Positions 1 through 6,909 of a stretch of 8,394 nucleotides of DNA are shown in pieces. Numbering within the stretch: position 1 is the stretch's first letter; each line of letters opens with the position of its first letter. The stretch is from positions 1 through 8,394 of the forward strand of contig DATCSE010000072.1 in assembly GCA_036568605.1 (NCBI GenBank). The letters are read 5' to 3'. This stretch comes from DATCSE01 sp036568605. GTDB lineage: Bacteria; Pseudomonadota; Gammaproteobacteria; Burkholderiales; Burkholderiaceae_C. A model generated the notes under the pieces. The model worked only from the letters and a program-made list of their open reading frames with translations. It searched no databases and was not told the origin of the DNA. Made by a program: the position numbers and the translations under genes.

Positions 1-28
1 GTGGGTTCGAGTCCCGCACAACCCACCA
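1..28 (+). tRNA. Partial tRNA, 3' end (possibly tRNA-Lys)
   Basis: Only the T arm and the 3' acceptor strand are inside the window. The T stem is GTGGG (1-5) pairing with CCCGC (13-17) around the loop TTCGAGT (6-12). The acceptor 3' strand ACAACCC is at 18-24, the discriminator base A at 25 and an encoded CCA at 26-28. The anticodon lies upstream of the window, so the amino acid cannot be read. The acceptor strand, which implies a 5' strand GGGTTGT, and the A discriminator resemble proteobacterial tRNA-Lys(UUU), and the next gene is also a lysine tRNA. Lysine is therefore a reasonable guess only. A 37-base spacer separates it from the next tRNA, so the two are probably cut from one transcript. 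Confidence 0.85.
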
Positions 29-65
29 GCAAACAGAGCGGCAGCGCAGTACAGAACAGAATGTG

Positions 66-141
66 GGGCTCTTAGCTCAGTTGGTAGAGCAGCGGACTCT
101 TAATCCGTAGGTCGAGTGTTCGAGTCACTCAGGGCCCACCA
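66..141 (+). tRNA. trnK: tRNA-Lys (anticodon CUU)
   Basis: A full 76-base cloverleaf can be folded. The acceptor stem is GGGCTCT (66-72) with AGGGCCC (131-137), including one T-G pair. The D stem is GCTC/GAGC (75-78, 87-90) around AGTTGGTA. The anticodon stem is GCGGA/TCCGT (92-96, 104-108) with loop CTCTTAA. The variable loop is AGGTC. The T stem is GAGTG/CACTC around TTCGAGT. The discriminator is A138 and CCA is encoded at 139-141. The anticodon at 99-101 is CTT, which reads the lysine codon AAG. In a GC-rich genome AAG is the main lysine codon, so a dedicated CUU isoacceptor makes sense next to a probable UUU one. Confidence 0.97.
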
Positions 142-145
142 AACC

Positions 146-181
146 ATCAACGGCCTAGGCAGAAATGCCTAGGCCGTTGGT
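146..181 (+). terminator. Hairpin ending the tRNA transcript
   Basis: A perfect 14-bp inverted repeat, CAACGGCCTAGGCA (148-161) and TGCCTAGGCCGTTG (166-179), surrounds the four-base loop GAAA. A T-G and an A-T pair can extend it by two more pairs at the base. It begins seven bases after the CCA end of tRNA-Lys, the usual place for an intrinsic terminator. The tail that follows (TCCTTCTGG) is only moderately T-rich, so termination could be less than complete. Because the stem is symmetrical it could also act on transcripts from the other strand. Confidence 0.75.
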
Positions 182-456
182 CCTTCTGGCGTCGCTGTTT
201 CGTACCGCCGAACGCATCGAGCCGATTCGGCGCCCCTTGAAGCGCTTCCGGCCACATCAGCGTGCCGTTCGATCATGGGTGCGGTCTTCCAGCCGCCGAG
301 CCTTTGCGGCTCATGCGTTGGGGTCCCGGCGTTCCGGTGTCCAAGGCCGGCGCGTCATCGCGCAGCCGGTTGCCGGAAGCATAAGCTTGCCCGCTTAAAG
401 AATTTGCGTCCGACATACTCCATGCCTCATCATCCGCGTCAGGCATGATAGGAAGC
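182..456. other. Non-coding stretch between tRNA terminator and lysR-type gene
   Basis: No open frame here shows family resemblance or a plausible ribosome binding site. The few ORFs start inside the tRNA terminator or are antisense shadows of the regulator gene. The left part is GC-rich. The part from about 380 to 433 is the most AT-rich (TTAAAGAATTTGCG and neighbours) and is the likeliest place for the operon promoter. One weak sigma-70-like pair is TTGCGT (404-409) with CATCAT (428-433) at 18-base spacing; it matches consensus at only 3 and 4 of 6 positions and is not called as a promoter. A 9-bp inverted repeat (GCTTCCGGC 244-252, GCCGGAAGC 372-380) is also present, of unknown meaning. 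Confidence 0.5.
421..447. promoter_or_regulatory. Inverted repeat at the start of the LysR-type gene
   Basis: CATGCCT (421-427) and AGGCATG (441-447) form a perfect 7-bp dyad with a 13-base spacer, ending ten bases before the chosen start codon at 457. LysR-type proteins usually bind interrupted dyads close to the promoters they control, so this could be an autoregulatory operator. It does not contain a centred classic T-N11-A box: the symmetric T and A are separated by 13 bases. In RNA the same dyad could form a small stem just upstream of the ribosome binding site. Either role is inference. Confidence 0.35.
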
Positions 457-1488
457 ATGGAGCCGCGCCAACTCGAAGCATTCGCCGCTGTGATGTCGAC
501 CGGAAGCGTGACCGGCGCGGCGCGCTTGCTGGCGCGGTCGCAGCCGGCGATCACGCGCCTGGTGCAGGAGCTCGAAGCCGAGATCGGCTACGCGCTGTTC
601 ACGCGCCACGGGCCGCGCGTCGCGCCGACCGCGCAGGCATTCCTGCTGCATGAGGATGCGCAGCGCGCGCTGGCGGGGCTGCGCCAGATCCATGAGCGCG
701 CAGCCGAGATCGGGCGCGGCGATGCGCAGCCGCTGCTGCTCGCCGCGACATCCGCGCTCGCTGTCGGGCTGCTGCCACAGGCGCTCAAGCAGGTCGAGGA
801 GCAGTCCGCTCCGGTCGCGGTCAACTTGCGCACCGCCGCGCCGGAGCACGTGCTGCATGCCGTGCTGACCGGGGCCGTGCAGCTGGGCGCGTGCAGCCTT
901 CCGCTCGCGCACCACGGCCTGCAGGTGCACTGGATCGGCCAGCTGCCGTGCGTCGCGGTCCTGCCGCGGCGCGACCCGCTTGCCAAGCATGCGGTCGTGC
1001 CGCTGGCCGCATTGGCGCAGCGCCGCCTCGTCACGATGAGCAACCCGTTCCGCCTGCGGCACAGGCTCGATGCCGAGCTGGCGCGCGCGGGCCGCACCGG
1101 CGATCGCGGCGCGGCCCTGATCGAAACCAATTCGTCGACCAGTGCCCAGGCGCTCGTGCGGACCGGTCTCGGGGTGGCCGTGCTGGAGCCGCTGACGGCC
1201 CATGGGTCGCCGCTGGACGGCCTGGTCGTGCGGCCGCTGGACGTCGAGATTCCATTCTTCTTCGGTGTCGTCACGCCGCAATCGCGGCCGCTGAGCGAGC
1301 AGACGCAGGCGCTGGCCGAAGCGCTGCGGCAGGCCGCAGCGGCGCTGCCCGGCTTCGTGCAGCGCGACCTGTCCGATCACGCGCGCCTGCTGGATGGCGA
1401 TCCGCCCGCCAAGGCCACGTCCCAGTCCAAAGGACCGACGAAGCGTCCCTCCGCGCGAACCGCTGCCCAGCGAAGGTCCAAACGATGA
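457..1488 (+). CDS. LysR-type transcriptional regulator (opine-regulator-like)
   Basis: A predicted 343-residue DNA-binding regulator. Residues 1-60 are a typical LysR winged helix-turn-helix: MEPRQLEAFAAV, then the helix-turn-helix at about 16-40 (GSVTGAARLLARSQPAITRL) and the wing ending LFTRHGPRVAPT. Residues about 90-300 fit the two-lobed effector-binding domain, with the usual late motif VRTGLGVAVLEP. The N-terminal pattern resembles the NocR/OccR opine-regulator branch, which suggests a small imported metabolite as inducer (inference). I chose ATG 457 because it gives the standard LysR N-terminus; AGGAA at 450-454 is a close-spaced ribosome binding site. ATG 445 would add four residues and has poorer spacing. 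Residues from about 303 form an extra C-terminal tail rich in Lys/Arg near its end, so the protein is about 40 residues longer than usual. Its stop overlaps the next start (ATGA 1485-1488). It is first in the operon and codirectional, not divergent as is common for LysR genes. Confidence 0.93.
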   Translation: MEPRQLEAFAAVMSTGSVTGAARLLARSQPAITRLVQELEAEIGYALFTRHGPRVAPTAQAFLLHEDAQRALAGLRQIHERAAEIGRGDAQPLLLAATSALAVGLLPQALKQVEEQSAPVAVNLRTAAPEHVLHAVLTGAVQLGACSLPLAHHGLQVHWIGQLPCVAVLPRRDPLAKHAVVPLAALAQRRLVTMSNPFRLRHRLDAELARAGRTGDRGAALIETNSSTSAQALVRTGLGVAVLEPLTAHGSPLDGLVVRPLDVEIPFFFGVVTPQSRPLSEQTQALAEALRQAAAALPGFVQRDLSDHARLLDGDPPAKATSQSKGPTKRPSARTAAQRRSKR

Positions 1489-2960
1489 CTGCCTCACCAC
1501 CCATCGGTCTTGCGGTGCTCGAAGCTCGCCTGCGCCAGGACCTGCAATGGCTTGGCCTTCCGGCCCGGCGCTGGGTGCCCGCGGCAGCGTGCAGCGATGG
1601 CCTCGAGGTCGTCGACGTCGCGATCGTCGGCGCCGGCATGGCCGGGCTGGCGCTCGCCGCATCGCTCACGCACCTGGGCATCCAGGCGCGCCTCTACGAT
1701 CGCGCGCCGGCGGGCTTCGAGGGCCCGTGGGCGACGACGGCACGCATGGAGACGCTGCGCTCGCCGAAGGAGCTGACGGGGCCGGCGCTGGGCTTGCCCG
1801 CGCTGACCTTCCGCGCGTGGTTCGAAGCGCAGTTCGGCCTGCCGGCCTGGGACGCGCTGGACAAGATTCCGCGGCTCCAGTGGGCCGAGTACCTGCGCTG
1901 GTACCGCGCGGTGCTGGCATTGGACGTGCGCAACCGCCAGCACGTGCGAGCCGTGCGCCCGCGAGCCGACGGGCTGGTGCAGCTGGACCTGTCGGACGAG
2001 AGCCGGCACGGTCAGGCCTACGCGGTGCGGGCGCGTCATGTCGTGCTGGCCACCGGGCGCGACGGCCTCGGCGGCCCGTGGGTGCCCGCCTGGGCCCACG
2101 CGCTGCCGCGCGAGCGCTGGATGCACTCGTCCGACGAATGGGACGGCGCGGCGTTGCACGGCCTGCGCGTCGCGGTCATCGGTGGCGGCGCGTCGGCGAT
2201 GGATGCCGCGGCCACCGCACTCGAAGGCGGTGCCGCGCGCGTCGACCTGCTGATCCGCCGGCCCGATCTGCCGCGCATCAACAAGGGCAAGGGTGCGGGC
2301 AGCCCGGGCATGGCGCACGGCTTCTGGTCGCTGCCGGACGAGTGGAAGTGGCGCTTCCGGCACTACATCAACGTGCAGCAGGTGCCGCCGCCGCACGGCA
2401 GCACGCTGCGCGTGTCGCGCCATCCGAACGCGTTCTTCCATCTCGGCGCGCCGGTGCATTCGGTCGCGCTGCGGGCCGACGGCGCGTTGCGCGTCGACAC
2501 CCCGAAGGGCCCGCTCGCAGCCGACGCGCTGATCTTCTGCACCGGCTTTCGCACCGACTGGTCACGTCGCCCCGAGTTCGCGCCGTTCGCCTCGCAGGTG
2601 CGGCTGTGGCAGGACCGCCATGTGCCGCCGCCGGGCGAAGAGGACGACGAGCTCGCCACCTCGCCCGACCTCGGGCCGCTGTTCGAGTTCCAGCCGAAGA
2701 CCCCCGGCAGCTGCCCGGGCCTCGAGCGCGTGCACTGCTTCTGCTATGCCGCGACGCTGTCGCACGGTGCGGCCAGCGGCGACATCCCGCAGATCAGCGA
2801 CGGCGCGCAACGGCTCGCGCGCGGCCTGGCCGCACAACTGCTGGGCGAAGACGTGGCGCACCACTACGCCGCGATGGACCGCTATGCCGAGCCCGAGCTC
2901 GATGGCGACGAGTGGACGCCGGCGGCGTTCCCCGCCTACGACGACGAGGCGCGCCGATGA
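1485..2960 (+). CDS. Flavin-monooxygenase-like FAD/NAD(P)-binding oxidoreductase
   Basis: A predicted 491-residue cytoplasmic flavoenzyme related to flavin-containing and Baeyer-Villiger-type monooxygenases (CzcO/TrkA-like). The FAD-binding Rossmann motif is VAIVGAGMAG at residues 45-54, followed by an acidic-strand region (RLYDRAP). The NAD(P)-binding Rossmann fold is at about 227-260 with VAVIGGGASAMDA. The linking motifs LATG (188-191) and FCTGF (351-355) are present. The fingerprint expected just before the second Rossmann fold is degenerate: H214 and W219 are there, but the usual preceding F-x-G is replaced by PRE (208-210) and the spacing to W is one residue longer. About 42 residues precede the FAD motif. 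ATG 1485 overlaps the regulator's stop and has GAAGG (1472-1476) eight bases upstream; the frame stays open far upstream only because of high GC. Being in a peptide-type transport operon, it probably oxidises the imported compound. The substrate is unknown, and a non-hydroxylating oxidoreductase role is possible. Confidence 0.88.
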   Translation: MTASPPIGLAVLEARLRQDLQWLGLPARRWVPAAACSDGLEVVDVAIVGAGMAGLALAASLTHLGIQARLYDRAPAGFEGPWATTARMETLRSPKELTGPALGLPALTFRAWFEAQFGLPAWDALDKIPRLQWAEYLRWYRAVLALDVRNRQHVRAVRPRADGLVQLDLSDESRHGQAYAVRARHVVLATGRDGLGGPWVPAWAHALPRERWMHSSDEWDGAALHGLRVAVIGGGASAMDAAATALEGGAARVDLLIRRPDLPRINKGKGAGSPGMAHGFWSLPDEWKWRFRHYINVQQVPPPHGSTLRVSRHPNAFFHLGAPVHSVALRADGALRVDTPKGPLAADALIFCTGFRTDWSRRPEFAPFASQVRLWQDRHVPPPGEEDDELATSPDLGPLFEFQPKTPGSCPGLERVHCFCYAATLSHGAASGDIPQISDGAQRLARGLAAQLLGEDVAHHYAAMDRYAEPELDGDEWTPAAFPAYDDEARR

Positions 2961-3931
2961 GCGCATGGCTGCTGCGCCGGCTTGCACAGGCCGCATTGGT
3001 CGTGGTGCTGATGACGGTGGTCGTGTTCGTCGGCCTGCACGCGATCGGCAACCCGGTGGACATCCTGATCGGCGAAGACCTGAACCAGCAGGAGCGGCTG
3101 CAGGCGATCAGCCGCCTCGGGCTGGACCAGCCGCTGTGGCGCCAGTACCTCGCGTTCGTCCGCGGTGCGCTGCACGGCGAGCTGGGCAAGAGCTTCGTCT
3201 ACCAGGAGGATGCGATCCGCCTGATCCTGCAGCGGCTGCCGGCGACGATGGAGCTGGCGGTCGGCGCGCTGCTGCTGGCGGTGGCGATCGGCGTGCCGCT
3301 GGGGCTCTACGCCGGCATGAAGCCGGAGCATCCGCTGGCCAAGGCGCTGATGGCGGGCAGCATCGTCGGCTTCTCGCTGCCGGCCTTCTGGGTCGCGCTG
3401 ATGCTGATCATGGTGTTCAGCGTGCAGCTCGGCTGGCTGCCGGCGAGCGGCCGCGGCGCCACGCGTGCGCTGTTCGGCGTGCAGTGGTCGTGGCTCACGC
3501 TGGACGGCCTGCAGCACCTGATCCTGCCGGCGTTCAATCTCGCGCTGTTCAAGATCTCGCTGGTGCTGCGCCTCACGCGAGCGGGCGTGCGCGAGGTGCT
3601 GCCGCAGGACTTCGTCAAGTTCGCGCGTGCGAAAGGCCTCTCGCCGCTGCGCGTGGTCGGCGTGCACGTGCTGCGCAACACCTTGATCCCGCTGGTCACG
3701 GTGCTGGGCCTCGAGCTGGGCTCGACGATCGCCTATGCGGTCGTCACCGAGAGCATCTTCGCCTGGCCCGGCGCCGGCAAGCTGATCCTGGACAGCATCA
3801 ACAGCCTCGACCGCCCGGTGGTCGTGGCCTACCTGATGGTGGTGGTGGTCATCTTCGTCGGGCTGAACCTCGCGGTCGACCTGCTCTACAAGCTGCTCGA
3901 CCCGCGCGTGCGGCTGGAGGGCGCGCGATGA
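2957..3931 (+). CDS. ABC transporter permease, DppB/OppB type
   Basis: A 324-residue inner-membrane protein with about six membrane segments (roughly 9-29, 99-120, 134-158, 186-206, 242-265, 287-311). It forms half of the membrane channel of a peptide/nickel/opine-class importer (binding_protein-dependent transport family, BPD_transp_1). The N-terminus has the conserved family pattern: a membrane helix, a periplasmic segment with RLGLDQPLWRQYLAF (53-67) and the GELGKSF stretch (74-80). The cytoplasmic EAA-type loop that contacts the ATPases is at 219-246 (FVKFARAKGLSPLRV...N). The ending has ESIFAWPGAGKL and LDPRVR, as in DppB proteins. The start ATG 2957 overlaps the oxidoreductase stop (ATGA), with GAGG at 2946-2949. 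It pairs with the permease encoded immediately downstream. The dpp-like name reflects family only; the transported solute is not known. Confidence 0.95.
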   Translation: MSAWLLRRLAQAALVVVLMTVVVFVGLHAIGNPVDILIGEDLNQQERLQAISRLGLDQPLWRQYLAFVRGALHGELGKSFVYQEDAIRLILQRLPATMELAVGALLLAVAIGVPLGLYAGMKPEHPLAKALMAGSIVGFSLPAFWVALMLIMVFSVQLGWLPASGRGATRALFGVQWSWLTLDGLQHLILPAFNLALFKISLVLRLTRAGVREVLPQDFVKFARAKGLSPLRVVGVHVLRNTLIPLVTVLGLELGSTIAYAVVTESIFAWPGAGKLILDSINSLDRPVVVAYLMVVVVIFVGLNLAVDLLYKLLDPRVRLEGAR

Positions 3932-4827
3932 GCGGGCGCCGCAGCTTGGGAGAGCGCTCGATCTGGTGGCGCACCGCGGCCGACCTGCTGGCCTCGCGCA
4001 CGGCGCTGGCCGGGCTGGCCGTGCTGGCGCTGGTGGCCGTCGCCGCGATCGCCGCGCCGTGGATCACGCCGCAGAACCCGTACGACCTGATGCAGCTCGA
4101 CGTGCTGGACGCGCGGTTGCGGCCCGGCACGCCGAGCAGCGCGGCGGGGTACACCTACTGGCTGGGCACCGACGGGCAGGGCCGCGACCTGTATTCGGCC
4201 ATCGTCTACGGGCTGCGCATCAGCCTGCTGGTCGGCATCGGGTCGGCGGCGATCGCGGCGGTGCTCGGCACCGGCATCGGGCTGCTCGCCGCCTACGCAG
4301 GCGGCAAGGTCGACGCGGCGCTGATGCGGCTGGTGGACCTGCTGCTGTCGTTCCCGACCATCCTGATGGCGCTGATGATCCTGGCCTATGTGGGCAAGGG
4401 CGTGGGCAACGTGGTGCTGACGCTGGTGCTGCTCGAATGGGCCTACTACGCCCGCACGGCGCGCGGCCAGGCGCTGGTCGAGACGCAGCGCGACTATGTC
4501 GAGGCGGCGCGCGGGCAGGGCATCCCGCCGTGGCGCCTCGTCGTGGGCCACATCCTGCCGAACTGCCTGCCGCCGCTGCTGGTGATCGGCGCGCTGCAGG
4601 TCGCGCGCGCGATCACCCTGGAGGCCACGCTTTCTTTCCTCGGCCTGGGCGTGCCGATCACCGAGCCGTCGCTCGGGCTGCTGATCTCCAACGGCTACCA
4701 GTACCTGCTGTCCAACGAGTACTGGATCAGCTTCTTTCCGGGGCTTGCGCTGCTGGGCACCATCGTCGCGATCAACCTCGTCGGCGACCGCCTGCGCGAC
4801 GTGCTGAACCCGAGGCTGCAGAAATGA
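3928..4827 (+). CDS. ABC transporter permease, DppC/OppC type
   Basis: A 299-residue inner-membrane protein, the partner of the preceding permease. Residues 27-43 are the first membrane helix, followed by the periplasmic segment and the hallmark WLGTDGQGRDLYSAIVYGLR (78-97), which is typical of the OppC/DppC subfamily. Further helices lie at about 98-123, 136-156, 160-175, 215-232 and 268-286. The EAA loop is at about 190-212 (YVEAARGQGIPPWRLVVGHI...). The conserved EATLSFLGLGV is at 232-242, and the C-terminal GDRLRDVLNPRL is standard. The start ATG 3928 overlaps the upstream stop (ATGA), and the strong site GGAGGG at 3916-3921 lies six bases before it. Length is normal for the family. It should form a heterodimeric channel with the DppB-type protein. 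Confidence 0.95.
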   Translation: MSGRRSLGERSIWWRTAADLLASRTALAGLAVLALVAVAAIAAPWITPQNPYDLMQLDVLDARLRPGTPSSAAGYTYWLGTDGQGRDLYSAIVYGLRISLLVGIGSAAIAAVLGTGIGLLAAYAGGKVDAALMRLVDLLLSFPTILMALMILAYVGKGVGNVVLTLVLLEWAYYARTARGQALVETQRDYVEAARGQGIPPWRLVVGHILPNCLPPLLVIGALQVARAITLEATLSFLGLGVPITEPSLGLLISNGYQYLLSNEYWISFFPGLALLGTIVAINLVGDRLRDVLNPRLQK

Positions 4828-5848
4828 CGGCCGGCACGCCGAACACCGAACTGCCGACGCTCGATGTGCGCAATCTGCAGACGCGCTTTCACACGCGCGA
4901 CGGCGTGCTGCCCGTGGTCGACGGCGTGTCCTTCACGCTAGGCCGCGGCAAGGTGCTGGGGCTGGTCGGCGAATCGGGCTCGGGGAAGTCGGTCACCGGC
5001 TTCTCGATCATGGGGCTGGTCGACCCGCCGGGCCGCATCGAAGGCGGCGAGGTGCTGTTCCAGGGGCGCGACCTCCTGCGGCTGTCGAACGCCGAACGGC
5101 GTGCGCTGCGCGGCGACCGCATCGCGATGATCTTCCAGGACCCGATGGCCACGCTCAATCCGGTGCTGCGCATAGCCACGCAGATGATCGAGACCGTGCA
5201 GGCGCATCGCCGGGTCTCGACCGCGGTGGCACGCCGGCAGGCCGCCGACACGCTCGCGCTGATGGGCCTGCCCAGCCCCGAAGAGCGCTTGCGCGCCTAC
5301 CCGCACCAGCTCTCCGGCGGCATGCGGCAGCGGGTCGCGATCGCGATCGCGCTGCTGCACGGGCCCGATCTGATCATCGCCGACGAGCCCACCACCGCGC
5401 TCGACGTGACGATCCAGGCGCAGATCCTCTCCGAGATGCAGAAGCTGGTGGCGCAGCGCGGCACGTCGCTGATCTGGATCAGCCACGACCTGTCGGTGGT
5501 GGCGGGGCTGGCCGACGAGATCGCGGTGATGTATGCGGGCCGAATCGTCGAGCACGGCAGCGTCGACGATGTGCTCGACCGGCCGCAGCACCCGTACACG
5601 CAGGGCCTGATCGCGAGCCTGCCGAGCGTGCATGCACGTGCGCAGCGGCGCGGCACGCGGCTGCGCCAGATCCCCGGCATGGCGCCGAGCCTGCTGCGCT
5701 TGCCGCCCGGATGCGCCTTCGCGCCGCGTTGCGCGCGTGCAAGCGCTGCCTGTGGCGCGATGCCGGAGATGACCGTCCCCGACCGCCAGGCGCCGGGCCA
5801 CCGTGTGCGTTGCGTCCACCCTGGCGCGGTGGCGGTGGAGGCCTCGGC

Positions 5849-5852
<4 letters not shown>
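4824..5852 (+). CDS. ABC transporter ATPase, DppD/OppD type
   Basis: A 342-residue cytoplasmic ATPase that powers the importer. All nucleotide-binding motifs are intact: Walker A GESGSGKS (49-56), Q-loop Q105 in FQDP, signature LSGGM (163-167), Walker B DLIIADEP (182-189) and the switch histidine H221. The C-terminal region is the oligopeptide-transporter type, with the HPYTQGL motif (256-262) and four cysteines, C297, C303, C310 and C330, in the pattern GC-x5-C-x6-C...C. In related DppD/OppD proteins this cluster has been reported to hold an iron-sulfur centre. The signature LSGGM rather than LSGGQ is usual for the DppD branch. The start ATG 4824 overlaps the upstream stop (ATGA), with GAGG at 4812-4815. 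It should pair with the next ATPase as a heterodimer. Confidence 0.95.
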
Positions 5853-6862
<1,010 letters not shown>

Positions 6863-6871
<9 letters not shown>

Positions 6872-6881
6872 TCGCCGCTTT
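6863..6881 (+). promoter_or_regulatory. Small GC hairpin between ATPase and binding-protein genes
   Basis: GCGGCG (6863-6868) and CGCCGC (6873-6878) form a perfect 6-bp all-GC stem around the loop TGAT, which contains the ATPase stop codon. TTT follows at 6879-6881. The layout is like a short intrinsic terminator with a weak tail, or an mRNA-stabilising hairpin just upstream of the binding-protein cistron. It is the only junction in the operon that is not an ATGA overlap. Its role in partial termination or in differential expression is inference; in a GC-rich genome a stem this short could also arise by chance. Confidence 0.35.
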
Positions 6882-6909
6882 CCAGGAACGTCATCAACAA
6901 GGACCCGTC

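Noticed and set aside
119..141. Integration (att) site at the tRNA 3' end
   Set aside because: No integrase gene and no second copy of the tRNA 3' end is visible in the window, so there is no evidence of an inserted element.
244..380. 9-bp inverted repeat GCTTCCGGC / GCCGGAAGC as a mobile element end
   Set aside because: The 119-base interior codes for nothing recognisable, there are no flanking target duplications, and a match this short can arise by chance in GC-rich DNA.
165..398. Small + strand ORF of 77 codons after the tRNA
   Set aside because: It starts inside the terminator hairpin, has no ribosome binding site, and its product is Arg-rich with no family resemblance.
891..1484. Possible 198-residue N-terminal extension of the flavoenzyme
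   Set aside because: This part is low-complexity Ala/Arg/Pro in the shifted frame of the regulator gene. The start at 1485 has an ATGA overlap and a good ribosome binding site.
439..1662. Long antisense ORF of 407 codons opposite the regulator
   Set aside because: The product is Arg/Gln/His-rich, as expected for the reverse of a GC-rich gene. The + strand frame has clear LysR motifs.
5711..5848. Earlier start for the second ATPase, 46 codons upstream
   Set aside because: The extra residues are an out-of-frame reading of the preceding ATPase's cysteine-rich end. ATG 5849 has the conserved overlap and TGGAGG.
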